Notes: a model not told the origin generated them from the letters alone. A DNA stretch of 64,000 nt from Pseudomaricurvus hydrocarbonicus (GCF_011602365.1 NZ_JAAONZ010000009.1:1-64000); one strand, 5' to 3'; positions 1 to 10,668 are shown, counted from the stretch's first letter. Made by a program: numbers and translations.

Positions 1-416
1 CGAGACCGATGCAGGTCCGTTCAACGTGACCATCACGGCGACGGATGACGGCGAAGGCACGCTGACCGATACGCAGAACATCCAGGTGGGTGTGAACAAC
101 GTGATCGAAAACACCGCGCCGGTGTTGGGTGCGGACGTTGTGACGGCGATCGATGAAAACACGACGGTGGTGGGCACCTACGCGGCGACCGATGTCGATG
201 GAGACAACATCAGCTACAGCCTGAGCGGTGCCGATGCGGCGCTGTTCAACATCAGCGCGACGGGCGAGTTGAGCTTCAAGGTTGCGCCGGACTACGAGAC
301 CGATGCAGGTCCGTTCAACGTGACCATCACGGCGACGGATGACGGCGAAGGCACGCTGACCGATACGCAGAACATCCAGGTGGGTGTGAACAACGTGATC
401 GAAAACACCGCGCCGG
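1..416 (+). repeat. 294-bp (98-codon) tandem repeat inside the adhesin gene
   Basis: Bases 1-122 recur without a mismatch at 295-416, a period of 294 bp or exactly 98 codons. Copy 1 is cut by the window edge, so more copies probably lie upstream. DNA-level identity, not just protein identity, indicates recent duplication or gene conversion within the cadherin-like array. Confidence 0.93.
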
Positions 417-3400
417 CACTAACCATAACCCTCATAAACAACTTTATCGAAGACAGCGGTGCGGCCGTGGGCGATGTGGTGGCGAGCTATACCACCAGCG
501 ATGAGGATGGTGACACGGTCACCGTGAATCTGAGTGACACCATTCATTACGCGCTAGATGGCGCGGGTAATGTGACCCTGACCGTGGCTGGTTTGGCGCT
601 AGTGAACAGTGGTGCAGATTTACCGGCGTTTACGCTGACGCCAAACGATGGCACGGTGGATGGTGCCCCGGCGACGGCGGATCCTTCGGTGACCGCAGTC
701 AACGATGCCCCGGTAAACACCGTTCCCGGTTCTCAAACTGTCACCGAAGCGACGCAGCTGTTCATTACCGGTTTAAGCACTTCTGATGTAGATGCAGGCA
801 GTAAGGATATCCAATATACCCTGTCCGTAGGCGATGGCACCTTAACGGTTGGGGCTGTAGGAGCAGCCACTGTCGTTGGCAGTGGTACAGGTACGGTGGT
901 AATTGCCGGTACCGTGTCTGAAATTAATGCTGTGTTATCAGCGACTGACAACGTGTCTTACACCAGCAATGATGATTTTGTGGGCGATGAGACGCTGACC
1001 GTAACGACCAGCGATTTGGGAAATACTGGTTCGGGTGGTACCAAGACAGATGTGGACACGGTAACCATTACCGTTGAAGAAGATGTGCCGATTGCCAATG
1101 ATGATCGTCACGGAGATGACCTGAACACGAATGTTGCGACAAGTGGCAACGTGATTGACGGTACCGCCGGAGGTTCAGACGCTGCGGATACGACCCACAC
1201 TGACGGTCCTTTGGCGATTCAGAAATTTACTTACACAGACAGTGTGGGCAACCAGCAAACCATACAGTTTGGCGTAGACGCAGTCTCAGGGACGGATGCG
1301 ACACACGGGGATTATTTTGCGGTTCAGACGGAGTGGGGCGCTCTCACTTTTTATGCAGACGGCGAGTATAGTTACGAAGCTTACCAGAAAACGAATTATA
1401 CCTTTGGGGTAGCTGATACGGACGACGCCGACGTTTATGCCTACTCATCCTTTGATTACACTGCAGGCTTGAGCCTGACCAATGGCATTCCCGATGCAGC
1501 GGATACTTTGGCTGCGACGGCTGCTGGTTTGGGCGTCAGCGGAGGCTCCGATGGTGACAGCATCGGCAGTGATGGCACGAGCAATGAATTTATTGTCTTT
1601 AATTTAGGCGTTTCAACCACCAGTGCGGTGCTCACCACGTCAAAGCTCGACGGTAATGATAATATCCGGGTCTCGGCTTACGCCGAAGACGGTACTTACC
1701 TGGGCTCTGTGTTAGACCCCACAGGCTTTGCTGTCAGTGCCAGTGACTTTACGGCAACGAATGCCAGCGGTTCTGATTTCTATTATCTGGCGATTGGTGC
1801 TGCCGACAGCTCGGACGTTTTCTTCGTAACCGGTTTGACGATCACGCCAACCAACATTAACCCCGGCGATATTGTTGATACCGTGAATTACACTGTGATT
1901 GATAACGATGGCGATACCGCCTCGGCCGATTTGAATTTGTTGCCTTATACCTCGCCGAATGCGGTGCCGGTAGCGAATGACGATACGGCAACCGTCGATG
2001 AAGGCACCACCCAAACGATTGATCTGGTGGGTAATGACACGGATGCGGACGATGCGGTCGATCCGGGTAGTATCGTGATTGTTTCCGGGCCCAGCAATGG
2101 CACCATCACGGTCAATAGCGATGGCACGGTGGCTTACAGCCACGACGGCAGTGAAACCACAGCCGACAGCTTTACCTACACTGTCCGAGATCAGTTAGGG
2201 CAATTGTCGAACACCGCTACGGTCAATCTGACAATCGCGCCACAAAACGATGCTCCGGTTTTGACCGATCTGGCCAGTACCCTGACTTATGATGAAGGTG
2301 ATGTGGCCCAGCTGCTCGATAGCACCATCACTCTCAGTGATATTGATGATACGTATCTGGAAAGCGCAACCGTAAAAATCACCGGGAATTATATCAGCGG
2401 TCAAGATGTCCTGAGTATCAGTGGCGGCGATCTGGTGACTGGGGTAACCGCAACCTGGGATGCGGTGAGTGGCACACTCACACTGACGGCCGATGCAGCG
2501 GATACCATAACAGTTGCGCAGTTTGAGGCAATGCTGGAAGCGATCCTCTACGAAAATACCGCAGTGTCTCCTGAACTGGATAGCAGTGACCGGACGATCA
2601 GCTGGACGGTCAATGATGGCGACACCGACAGTAATGTCGGTACCTCTATCATAGAGATTACGGCCTCCACGGAACAACAGATTACGGCAGGGGATGACAC
2701 GGGATCCGTGGTTGAAGACGTGGACACCGATGCTGTTACCGCCGGTGTTCAGCTGGAGCAGAGCGGTACGCTGAGTACCAATTTCGGTGATTTCAATACG
2801 GCAGTAAATTTCACCAATTCAACCCATACCAGTGGTGTTCAACTGGGCAATCTGGTCATCGATGCCTCGGGTAACTGGTCTTTTGATATTGACAATGACG
2901 CGGTGCAGTTCCTTGACGAGGGCGAAACCATCGTTGAAACCTATACCGTGCAAACCGCAGACGGGCAAGATACGCAAGACATCACCATCACCATCACCGG
3001 TGCCGACGATGTACCTCAAGTCAGCGTCCCTGACAACCAAATCAACATCGCACCGGACAGTACTCATACCTTAAGCGTGGGTGACTTTGGTTTCAGTGAT
3101 GTGGATGGCAGTGATAAATTGATAAGCATTACCGTGACCAGTCTCGAAACAGATGGTCAGTTAATGCATTTCGATGGCAGTGACTGGGTCGCCGTAACTT
3201 TAAATCAGGTCATCAGTGCCGCGGATATTGAAAGCGGCTACCTGGTCTTTTTGCCGGATGCGGGGGAAAACAACAGTACTGCTGGCGATCCAGATTCCTA
3301 CGCCTCTTTTGGCTTTAGCGTGTATGACGGTACCAGCAGCAGTGACCCGGCAACGATTACCTACAGCGTAAAAAACGTACTCTCGGTGTCAGATCCGCTA

Positions 3401-6400
3401 CCTGTTGATGAAGGGGCATCGGCCGTATTCGTGCTTGAGCTAAGCAGTGTCCGTGGGGCGGATACGATCCTGGACCTCAGTGTCGGTGGTGATGTGACAG
3501 CAGATGACTACGAGACGCCTTTACAGTACCGGCTGCAGAATGCGGACGGCTCCTACACAGACTGGGCTGATGTGAGCAGTGATCAAATTACCGTGGGGGC
3601 TGGACTGACTAAAGCCGAGGTCAAAGTAAAATCCGTCAGTGATGCAATCGCTGGTGAGTTAGAGGGCTTATCGCTCACGGCCAGTATCAATGGTTCTGCT
3701 ACGGATATGGCCAATACCTCGGCTACGGGTTCAACCACCATCAACGACAATCCCTCGTTGATCATCAATGAATCTTCCTACATCAGCGAAGGCCAAGTGG
3801 GTGTTTTCGAAATCGGTCTGACCGATGTGAAGGCCTCGGCCACCCTGGTGACGATTAGCTTCAGTGGTGCGGCAGAGCTTGGAGTGGATTTTGATTACAG
3901 TATTGATGGTGGTACGACCTGGATTACCGCCAGCAGCAGTGTCATTGCGATACCTGCCGATGCGGATTTCATTCCGTCGTTTGACGTCTATGTCCGTACC
4001 ACGTCGGATGGCCTTGCCGAGCTGGATGAAAAGCTAATCATCAACGCTACAAGCAATGATAACGGCATTGCCAATCAGGGTGAGTCTGTTGTTGCTGTCA
4101 CCACCATTGTTGATGGTGTTGTGCTCTCCATGGATGAAGACGGTGGCAGTGTGACCACTCCGGCTGACAGCCTTTACGACTATGAATTGTTAGGTTCGGC
4201 GAACAACGGCACTGTTGTGGTGAATGCCGATGGCACATTGACCTACACTCCCAACCCTGACTTTTCAGGGACAGACAGCTTTACCTACACCAAAACCAAT
4301 GCGGTCGGGCAGACCACCACGGCGGTGGCAACGGTTAATGTCACTGCTGTAGCCGATGTACCCACGGTCACTATGAGTATCAGTGAGGCAATACAGGGAG
4401 AAGAGTTTACCGACCAAACCAACTATATCGTCAATGGCAGCTTTGAAAATTACAGCGGCACGCCATCGGCTTTGGACGATGGCGATGAAACGGTAGGCCT
4501 ATTGGACTGGACAACCACGTCTAACGGTAACAATGCCAGCGAATTGGTGAACGGATTTTCCGGGGCGACGGGCAGTTATGTGTTCGATACCGGGGCGGGA
4601 TCGAACAAAAATGTGACGCTGAGTCAATCCATAAACGGCCTGACGGCAGGGGAAACCTATGTGCTGAGCTTTGATTATGGTATTCCTGCAGGTATAGATG
4701 GTGGTTTAAAAGTGATCATGAACGATGGCGTCAGCGATATTGATATCACTGATCTCATTTTTGATGGCACTCAAACTGCTGATGTTGCTATGAGCGGGGT
4801 GTCCTTTAGCTTTGTAGCCGGAGCTACCAACAGTATTCGTTTCGAAGCCTATGGCAACAATAACCCAGCAGATGACGCCGGCATATACATTGATAATGTA
4901 TCGCTTACGACTCAGGATCCGGTACAAACTTACGATTACGCCATTAACATTGATGTTGAACTGAACGATACCGATGGCAGTGAGTTTTTGCAGGATATTT
5001 TGATTACGTCAACCGATGTACCGGCGGATGCTGTACTGAAACTTGCCGATGGAACGGCAGTCTCCAAAGTTCTGAATGCGGACGGTATCACTTTTGAATG
5101 GCTGGTTGCAGCCGCCGACCTGTCGGGTTTGATTTTAACCCTCAACCAACCGAGTACCGCTGGAAGTTTCAACCTGACGGCAACGGCCATCGCCGAAGAG
5201 TTGAGCAACGGAGATGCGGCAGAGGCAAGCGCCACCGTCTCGGCAACGATGCCTCTGGCTGCCGCCAATGACGCCCCCAGAATTGGCGACGGTGAAATCC
5301 TGATTTCCAATGAAGCCAGTTTCAGTGGCACGGCCACCAATACGATTCCGACCTACTTTTCAGAAGATGAACCCAATGTCTTCTCCTGGAATGTGGATGA
5401 TTCCATTCTGCCGAATATGGTCGCCGGTGGTGAGCCGGTGCAGCTCACCTACAGTGTCGACAGCACTGGACTGATAGGCACAGTTACGGGTGAGACCTCA
5501 GCCGGTACGGTCTTCACCCTGGTGATCACCCTCGATCCGGTGACGGGTGAGACCTCGGTGAGCTACACCCAGGATGCCGATCTGATCGGAGTGGAAACCG
5601 CTGTTGATGGCGGCTTGGTACTGCCGGGTGGTGGCAACAGCAGCGATCTGGTGCTGGGGCTGGAGGACGCCGATGGCAATGTGGTGATGGATGCGGTGCT
5701 GACCTCTGAAAACACCATTGAAGGCACCACCAATCATTCGGTGAATACCAACAGTTACTATGCCGGCGTCGACAGTAACAACATGAACCCTGGCGATAAG
5801 CTCACTCTGGATTTTGCGGCTGCGGGAATTGCCTACCCCGATGGCAGTGGGAATACCTCACAGGCCAATTATGTGGGTGTTATGAAGATCAAACTGTTTA
5901 ACTTTGACAGTGCATCCAGCAGCAATCCCGATGAGCTGCTGATTACGGTCACTGAACTGGATGGCGATGTTTACAGCTTTTACATCAGTAATGCCGATCT
6001 GGATGCAGAAGGCTTTTATACGATCCAGTCGCCAACCGGTGAGCCCATTACCAAACTGGAATTCCTGGCGGGCAGCTCCAGTTCTTTCAAGCTGGGTGTT
6101 GAGTCGGTTACGCAGATCAGCTACGACGTTGATTTCGATATGCAGCTGTCCTATGCCGTGACCGACGGTAACGGCGATACTGATTCTGGGAGAGTTACCG
6201 TGACTCTGGATGGGGACGATGCCTTTATCTATGACAGTAATGACCGGTTAATCGATGGCGGCAACGGCGAAGACACCTTGATGTTGATGACTTCGGAATC
6301 GATCAATTTTGGTGCTGTGGATGACGACCGTATCCGCAACATGGAGGTGATTGATCTCAATACCGACGCTGATGGTAGCAACAGTGCTCATACTCTCGGA

Positions 6401-7072
6401 GGACTGACGTTAGCGGATGTCAGCGGTATGACGGATGCGGATAATGAGCTGACAATCCTGGGTGACAGTGGTGACACGGTCGCGTTAGCCGACGATGGTG
6501 CGAGTGAGTGGTACCTGGCTGGTACAGAAACTTCCGGGGGTATTAGCTATGATATTTACCTGCACCCTGAGGACAGCAGCGTACCGCTTAAAATTCAGCA
6601 GGGTATCGTTGTCACCAATGACAGCCTGGAACTGACAGGCACAGCGGCAAGTGACACTCTGGTGGGAGGCGCGTCTGATGATGTGCTGATCGGTAGCCAG
6701 GGAGATGACAGTTTGACCGGAGGCAGTGGCTCGGATATTTTCAAATGGCAGCTGAGTGATCAGGGGGCCGTGGGGACTCCTGCTGTTGATCAGGTGGCCG
6801 ATCTAATCGAAGGGGTCGATGTGCTGGACATCAGTGATCTGCTGGTCGGTGAAAACACCGACAATCTGACGGATTATTTACACTTTGAGCAGGATGGTCC
6901 GGATACCTTGGTGCACATTAGCTCTGAGGGCGGTTTTGCGGGCGATTATGCCACCAACAGTGGTCAAGAGGATCAAACCATTCGGTTGCAGGGCGTTGAT
7001 TTGTCGGGGTACGGCAGTGATCAGCAGATCCTTGATGCACTGAAGCTGTCCGAGACACTTATTACTGACTAA
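2..7072 (+). CDS. Giant type I-secreted repeat adhesin, RTX C-terminus (5' partial)
   Basis: The frame is open from base 2, so the true start lies upstream of the window. About 2,350 residues are present. Visible parts, counted from a GTG at 26: two near-identical 98-residue cadherin-like units at the N-end, an Ig/cadherin-like unit starting PVANDDTATVDEG (about 647-738), a VCBS-type domain (about 885-993), two Calx-beta-like units (about 1120-1361), and a NGSFE-type galactose-binding-like domain (about 1468-1628). A short Asp/Gly-rich calcium-binding RTX stretch (about 2205-2241) is followed by the roughly 100-residue C-terminal region typical of type I secretion targets of the VC_A0849 class (DIFKW...DVLDISDLL). 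There are almost no Cys residues and Asp/Thr/Ser are abundant, as in LapA-like surface adhesins. The inferred role is surface attachment or biofilm formation. No ABC exporter or LapG/LapD system is in the window, so the secretion partner is unseen. Substrate or ligand is unknown. Confidence 0.9.
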   Translation, partial: ETDAGPFNVTITATDDGEGTLTDTQNIQVGVNNVIENTAPVLGADVVTAIDENTTVVGTYAATDVDGDNISYSLSGADAALFNISATGELSFKVAPDYETDAGPFNVTITATDDGEGTLTDTQNIQVGVNNVIENTAPALTITLINNFIEDSGAAVGDVVASYTTSDEDGDTVTVNLSDTIHYALDGAGNVTLTVAGLALVNSGADLPAFTLTPNDGTVDGAPATADPSVTAVNDAPVNTVPGSQTVTEATQLFITGLSTSDVDAGSKDIQYTLSVGDGTLTVGAVGAATVVGSGTGTVVIAGTVSEINAVLSATDNVSYTSNDDFVGDETLTVTTSDLGNTGSGGTKTDVDTVTITVEEDVPIANDDRHGDDLNTNVATSGNVIDGTAGGSDAADTTHTDGPLAIQKFTYTDSVGNQQTIQFGVDAVSGTDATHGDYFAVQTEWGALTFYADGEYSYEAYQKTNYTFGVADTDDADVYAYSSFDYTAGLSLTNGIPDAADTLAATAAGLGVSGGSDGDSIGSDGTSNEFIVFNLGVSTTSAVLTTSKLDGNDNIRVSAYAEDGTYLGSVLDPTGFAVSASDFTATNASGSDFYYLAIGAADSSDVFFVTGLTITPTNINPGDIVDTVNYTVIDNDGDTASADLNLLPYTSPNAVPVANDDTATVDEGTTQTIDLVGNDTDADDAVDPGSIVIVSGPSNGTITVNSDGTVAYSHDGSETTADSFTYTVRDQLGQLSNTATVNLTIAPQNDAPVLTDLASTLTYDEGDVAQLLDSTITLSDIDDTYLESATVKITGNYISGQDVLSISGGDLVTGVTATWDAVSGTLTLTADAADTITVAQFEAMLEAILYENTAVSPELDSSDRTISWTVNDGDTDSNVGTSIIEITASTEQQITAGDDTGSVVEDVDTDAVTAGVQLEQSGTLSTNFGDFNTAVNFTNSTHTSGVQLGNLVIDASGNWSFDIDNDAVQFLDEGETIVETYTVQTADGQDTQDITITITGADDVPQVSVPDNQINIAPDSTHTLSVGDFGFSDVDGSDKLISITVTSLETDGQLMHFDGSDWVAVTLNQVISAADIESGYLVFLPDAGENNSTAGDPDSYASFGFSVYDGTSSSDPATITYSVKNVLSVSDPLPVDEGASAVFVLELSSVRGADTILDLSVGGDVTADDYETPLQYRLQNADGSYTDWADVSSDQITVGAGLTKAEVKVKSVSDAIAGELEGLSLTASINGSATDMANTSATGSTTINDNPSLIINESSYISEGQVGVFEIGLTDVKASATLVTISFSGAAELGVDFDYSIDGGTTWITASSSVIAIPADADFIPSFDVYVRTTSDGLAELDEKLIINATSNDNGIANQGESVVAVTTIVDGVVLSMDEDGGSVTTPADSLYDYELLGSANNGTVVVNADGTLTYTPNPDFSGTDSFTYTKTNAVGQTTTAVATVNVTAVADVPTVTMSISEAIQGEEFTDQTNYIVNGSFENYSGTPSALDDGDETVGLLDWTTTSNGNNASELVNGFSGATGSYVFDTGAGSNKNVTLSQSINGLTAGETYVLSFDYGIPAGIDGGLKVIMNDGVSDIDITDLIFDGTQTADVAMSGVSFSFVAGATNSIRFEAYGNNNPADDAGIYIDNVSLTTQDPVQTYDYAINIDVELNDTDGSEFLQDILITSTDVPADAVLKLADGTAVSKVLNADGITFEWLVAAADLSGLILTLNQPSTAGSFNLTATAIAEELSNGDAAEASATVSATMPLAAANDAPRIGDGEILISNEASFSGTATNTIPTYFSEDEPNVFSWNVDDSILPNMVAGGEPVQLTYSVDSTGLIGTVTGETSAGTVFTLVITLDPVTGETSVSYTQDADLIGVETAVDGGLVLPGGGNSSDLVLGLEDADGNVVMDAVLTSENTIEGTTNHSVNTNSYYAGVDSNNMNPGDKLTLDFAAAGIAYPDGSGNTSQANYVGVMKIKLFNFDSASSSNPDELLITVTELDGDVYSFYISNADLDAEGFYTIQSPTGEPITKLEFLAGSSSSFKLGVESVTQISYDVDFDMQLSYAVTDGNGDTDSGRVTVTLDGDDAFIYDSNDRLIDGGNGEDTLMLMTSESINFGAVDDDRIRNMEVIDLNTDADGSNSAHTLGGLTLADVSGMTDADNELTILGDSGDTVALADDGASEWYLAGTETSGGISYDIYLHPEDSSVPLKIQQGIVVTNDSLELTGTAASDTLVGGASDDVLIGSQGDDSLTGGSGSDIFKWQLSDQGAVGTPAVDQVADLIEGVDVLDISDLLVGENTDNLTDYLHFEQDGPDTLVHISSEGGFAGDYATNSGQEDQTIRLQGVDLSGYGSDQQILDALKLSETLITD

Positions 7073-7274
7073 ATGGGGAAACCCAGCTTGGGGCCGGGAG
7101 TGGATGTCCTGATTGGTTTAGGGCACCCACGACCAAGCTCGGGGTATGTGGTCCGCGGTTAAATATGAAGCTACTTTCGCTGGCCAAGCGGCCTGTTGGT
7201 TGGTGGCTGAGTGAATGGGCTTGTTGAGCTTTCCGTAATGCACCGGTTACGGCTTCAGTGGCAGAACGCGGCCA

Positions 7275-8270
7275 TTAGCGTGTCCTGGAAAACAGGTCTA
7301 CCAACCGATCATCAATCCAGCTCTGCATTTTAAAATTCTTCAGGAACGCGCAATGTGACCCATAACGTGTCACTTCCAGGGACAAGTTATCAGTGAGCGG
7401 TTGCCGCGGCAGCATTTTGACCCGGACGATGGGGTCGTCCTCGCTGGTGATGATGGTGGTGGGAACCGGAAGCTCTTTTAAGCGGTTTTCCCTAAGGTGA
7501 TAGGCATCGAAATAGCTGCTGGTGTCACTGTATGGGGTGTAGCCGGGAATAAAAAACTCATTCATGTCTTTTAGGGTTTTGACCAGTTTCAACTGGTTTT
7601 GGTAGGTATACTCCGGAAAATGGGTGGTCTTCTTGAGCAGCGATTGTTTCCACTTCTTCACAAAATATCGTTCGTAAAAACCTTTACTCAGGGCCTCCAT
7701 CGTGTCGCTGGGACAGATGACAGGACATACTGCCACGGCCCTGTCAATTCGGTATGCGTTGTTTGTTTGTGCCATGGTGGTACGCAGTGCAAAATTCCCG
7801 CCCAGTGAAAAACCTGCCAATGAATAGTGCGTGTGGGGCAGTTGTTGCTGTAAGTCGGTGAGGGCGCCGGTGATGTCACTCAATCGGGTGGAATTAAAGA
7901 GTTCCTGGTTCAAGTGGTGGCTGTCGCCGTGATCGCGAAAATTTAACCGAAAAATCGCATGCCCCTGGTCAAACAAGGCTTGTGTTGCGGACAATATGTA
8001 AGCGGAATCACTGCTGCCTTCCCAGCCGTGTAGCAGGATGACCAGCGAATCGGTATTTTTTTGCGGCAGATAAAACCCCTGCAGCCGGGCGCTGTCCGGT
8101 CCCTGCAAAATGATTTCTTGCGATTGGCTTAACAGCGACTGGGTGCGTTGCTTAACCAGCCATTTGCGCAATCCCACACTGGAAACAATGTTTTGCACAT
8201 GGGGGTTTCGAAGTCCGCGGGGAGGGAGAAAGGGTTCGACTGCTGTTTTGAGTGGGGATAAATCTGTCAT
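7275..8270 (-). CDS. YheT-family alpha/beta hydrolase
   Basis: This 331-residue protein has the YheT (UPF0017) hallmarks. An N-terminal NPHVQ motif (as in NPHLQT of the family) sits near residue 22. An oxyanion-region LHGWEGS follows, then a DHGDS segment and the nucleophile elbow GFSLGGN with its serine. A late Asp (EDDPIV) and His (GSHCAF) complete a plausible Ser-Asp-His triad. There is no signal peptide, so it is probably cytoplasmic. The family is annotated as a putative carboxylesterase with unsettled physiological substrate. It is convergent with the adhesin gene and divergent from the M23 peptidase gene. Length and motifs are normal. Confidence 0.88.
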   Translation of the reverse strand: MTDLSPLKTAVEPFLPPRGLRNPHVQNIVSSVGLRKWLVKQRTQSLLSQSQEIILQGPDSARLQGFYLPQKNTDSLVILLHGWEGSSDSAYILSATQALFDQGHAIFRLNFRDHGDSHHLNQELFNSTRLSDITGALTDLQQQLPHTHYSLAGFSLGGNFALRTTMAQTNNAYRIDRAVAVCPVICPSDTMEALSKGFYERYFVKKWKQSLLKKTTHFPEYTYQNQLKLVKTLKDMNEFFIPGYTPYSDTSSYFDAYHLRENRLKELPVPTTIITSEDDPIVRVKMLPRQPLTDNLSLEVTRYGSHCAFLKNFKMQSWIDDRLVDLFSRTR

Positions 8271-8613
8271 AGGCTTCTGTGAGCGTGTGATTTTTCAGGG
8301 AGCTCTGTGCTAGGCTTCACCTATTCAATGCGGGCTCATCGGGAGCCTTGTGTAAAGTATAGAGCACAAGAGCCCACAAGGGTTAATCGCCCGTATGGGG
8401 TATTCGCGATTGGGGGTTTATAGAAAGCAAGGGGTTATGGAAGCAGCATTATAACCTGACGGATTGAGCCGACAAACGTTGAGCGGTGAGCTCAGAATAC
8501 AGCGGTAACGGGCCAGGATCCAGTTTTTAGCTGAACCTGTCAATCACAGAGAGTGTCAAAAACCCTGAGTAGAGAATGGTCTCAAATACAGTTGGTAACA
8601 AGCGGAGAGAGGT
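8271..8613. other. Divergent intergenic region between hydrolase and M23 peptidase
   Basis: The 343-bp region holds promoters for both flanking genes by position. A purine-rich GCGGAGAGAGG ribosome-binding site sits just before the peptidase ATG at 8614. I see no convincing RNA gene, repeat or additional ORF. Confidence 0.5.
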
Positions 8614-9483
8614 ATGTCGTTGAAAATGTTAAGCCGCCTGATGAGTGTGTTGTTTTTATTGGGTTCCGGGACGTCTGCAGTTGCGGTGGCAGACATTGCC
8701 CGCCCCTCCGTCGACAGCGATTGGCAGCAGGGGGCGGTATTGCGTGGCCAGTTGGCCAAAGGGGAGAAACTCTATTTTTTGGAGCGTGAAGTGCCAGTCA
8801 GTGAGGACGGTCACTTCGTGCTGGGATTAGGGCGGGATTTCCCTGAAACCGCTCGTCTAAAGGTCGTCGATGAAACAGGTCAGTCGGTGGTGTTTACTTA
8901 TCCGGTCAAACAGCGGAAATACAACATACAAAAGGTAGAAGGTGTTCCGGCCAGGACTGTCAATCCGGACCCGAAAGATTTGCAGCGTATTCGCCGGGAG
9001 TCGGCGCAAACCGCCGCAGCTCGCAAGGTCATCAGTGAACGACAGGATTTCCGTCAATCGTTTCAGTGGCCACTGTTGGGGCGCATTTCAGGCGTATATG
9101 GCAGTCAGCGCTACTATAATGGCGAGCCGCGCCGGCCCCATTTTGGGGTGGATGTCGCCAGACCCACCGGTACTCCGGTGGCTGCCCCCGTTGATGGTAT
9201 TGTGAGATTGGCGCACAAGGATATGTTTTATTCTGGCGGTACATTGATTTTGGATCATGGCCAGGGGTTGTCTTCTACTTTTCTGCACCTCAGTAAAGTT
9301 CTGGTGGAAGAGGGGCAGGAGGTAAAGCAGGGTGAGCTGATTGCCGAAGTCGGGGCGACGGGCCGGGCGACAGGTCCGCACCTGGACTGGCGAATGAACT
9401 GGTTTGATCAGCGGGTGGACCCGCAATTACTGGTGCCGCCAATGTCAGAAGCGGAATCTCAGGCCAAAACTGCAGGTCAGTGA
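8614..9483 (+). CDS. M23-family murein peptidase (LytM/NlpD-like endopeptidase)
   Basis: The 289-residue protein starts at an ATG with a good GGAGAGAGG site. A hydrophobic N-terminus (LMSVLFLLGSGTSAVAVA) looks like a signal peptide, so export to the periplasm is expected. The N-terminal half (about 30-130) is a beta-rich domain common to this gammaproteobacterial subfamily. The C-terminal half (about 145-275) is the peptidase domain with the zinc motif HFGVD and the second motif GPHLDW, in which the common HLH is HLD, a variant usual in this subfamily. Function by family: metal-dependent cleavage of peptidoglycan cross-link peptides. The GTPVAAPVDGIV segment and TFLHLS are also family-typical. 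It is followed 108 bp later by the Trm112-like gene. Confidence 0.9.
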   Translation: MSLKMLSRLMSVLFLLGSGTSAVAVADIARPSVDSDWQQGAVLRGQLAKGEKLYFLEREVPVSEDGHFVLGLGRDFPETARLKVVDETGQSVVFTYPVKQRKYNIQKVEGVPARTVNPDPKDLQRIRRESAQTAAARKVISERQDFRQSFQWPLLGRISGVYGSQRYYNGEPRRPHFGVDVARPTGTPVAAPVDGIVRLAHKDMFYSGGTLILDHGQGLSSTFLHLSKVLVEEGQEVKQGELIAEVGATGRATGPHLDWRMNWFDQRVDPQLLVPPMSEAESQAKTAGQ

Positions 9484-9591
9484 TGTTCTTGTTGACGTGT
9501 CTGGTGGGGCAGATAAAGACGCAGACAAGCCTTTGCCGGTTGAGTAAGATAAGCGCCAATAAGCTATTGGTCGCGAATTTAGGTAAAAAAG

Positions 9592-9792
9592 ATGATTGAT
9601 AAGAAGTTGTTAAGTTTGTTGGTGTGCCCGGTCAGTAAAGCCCCTGTGGAGTATGACAAAGAGAAACAGGAGTTGGTGTGTTGGGCGAGTGGACTGGCGT
9701 ATCCTGTACGCGACGGTATTCCCGTCATGCTGGAAGGCGAGGCGCGCCAACTGACACTTGAGGAAAAAGAGGCACATCAAGCCAAATCCTAG
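9592..9792 (+). CDS. Trm112-like small protein (YcaR/UPF0434 family)
   Basis: This 66-residue protein matches the UPF0434/Trm112 pattern: it begins [14 protein letters not shown], has a central [10 protein letters not shown] segment and an acidic C-terminus. The second Cys of the usual zinc pairs is partly retained (VCPV at the N-end, VCWA in the middle). In other gammaproteobacteria it lies next to lpxK/kdsB, which are absent here. The role is inferred only from the family (activator of methyltransferases or of lipid A-associated enzymes); the substrate is unknown. The ATG is in a GATGATT context with only a weak ribosome-binding site. Confidence 0.88.
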   Translation: MIDKKLLSLLVCPVSKAPVEYDKEKQELVCWASGLAYPVRDGIPVMLEGEARQLTLEEKEAHQAKS

Positions 9793-9927
9793 TTTGTATG
9801 GCTCACTCTGAACCGCTTATTTAAGCTGCGAAAGCCTTTCCTGAGCCCCCCTTCGAGCCAAGTTAAGTTACCAAGCTTGCCCGGGGCCAGGTGAGGCAGT
9901 AAACATTGATTGATGAGGGATTAAAAA

Positions 9928-10278
9928 ATGACGGATGTCTCCATATTTACACGTATCATGAACGGTGAAATACCCTCTGATAAAGTTTATGAGGACGATG
10001 ATTGCATCTGCATCAAAGATATTTCCCCCAAAGCTCCGGTCCACCTGTTGTTGATTCCGCGCAAACAAATCCCTCGACTGGTCGATGCCACGGCCGAAGA
10101 CCAGGCTTTGTTGGGGCAGTTGATGATCAAGGCGGGAGATATCGCACGTGAAAATGGTGTGGGCGACGCCTTCCGACTGATCGTGAATAATGGAGAGGAA
10201 GCCGGACAGACCGTTTTCCATCTGCATTTACACATTTTGGGGGGTAAGCAGTTCACCGAATCTCAGCTGGGCTTTTAA
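9928..10278 (+). CDS. hinT: HIT-family purine nucleoside phosphoramidase (HinT)
   Basis: This 116-residue protein is the usual length of bacterial HinT. It carries FTRIMNGEIPSDKVYEDD near the N-end and the histidine triad HLHLHILGG near residue 100, whose His residues carry AMP during hydrolysis of adenosine phosphoramidates. It ends in a typical short C-terminus (SQLGF). It should be cytoplasmic and dimeric. The ATG at 9928 follows a GAGGGATTAAAAA site. It is probably its own transcription unit; nearly 390 bp without a gene follow. Confidence 0.93.
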   Translation: MTDVSIFTRIMNGEIPSDKVYEDDDCICIKDISPKAPVHLLLIPRKQIPRLVDATAEDQALLGQLMIKAGDIARENGVGDAFRLIVNNGEEAGQTVFHLHLHILGGKQFTESQLGF

Positions 10279-10668
10279 TCGAGACTCAGATGGATTTTAA
10301 TTGAGATTAAGCATTATCGGCCCCGGGGATAACCAGGCCGCTATCGGAAAAAGGGGAAATGCGATACTTTCATATTGCTACCCCTTTACCGTTCTCCTCC
10401 AGCAGGTTGCACCTTCTCCACGCCATTAGGCCCGATTGTGCCCATCTCTGTGCATAATCGTCGATAGCCTGACAGATGTGGGTAATTCCAGTGTAAAGGA
10501 CCTTCTTATCATTTTAACGACTTCGTGCAGATTGTTGAATAATGTGCCAACTGGTTATCAATCTCGAAAAGTCGTTGATTGCAGTGCCTGACTAATCGTA
10601 CCCAGTCACATAAACGTCATTATTCATCTCATATACTCGGGATGCAATTACAATAACGGATGCAGTAA
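10279..10668. other. Intergenic region between hinT and the SdiA-regulated-type gene
   Basis: The 390-bp stretch contains no ORF with coding character and no hairpin followed by a T-run that I would call a terminator. It presumably carries the promoter of the downstream gene. Confidence 0.4.

Noticed and set aside
1712-2677. Long minus-strand frames inside the adhesin gene
   Set aside because: They are shadows of the repetitive, strongly biased coding sequence on the plus strand.
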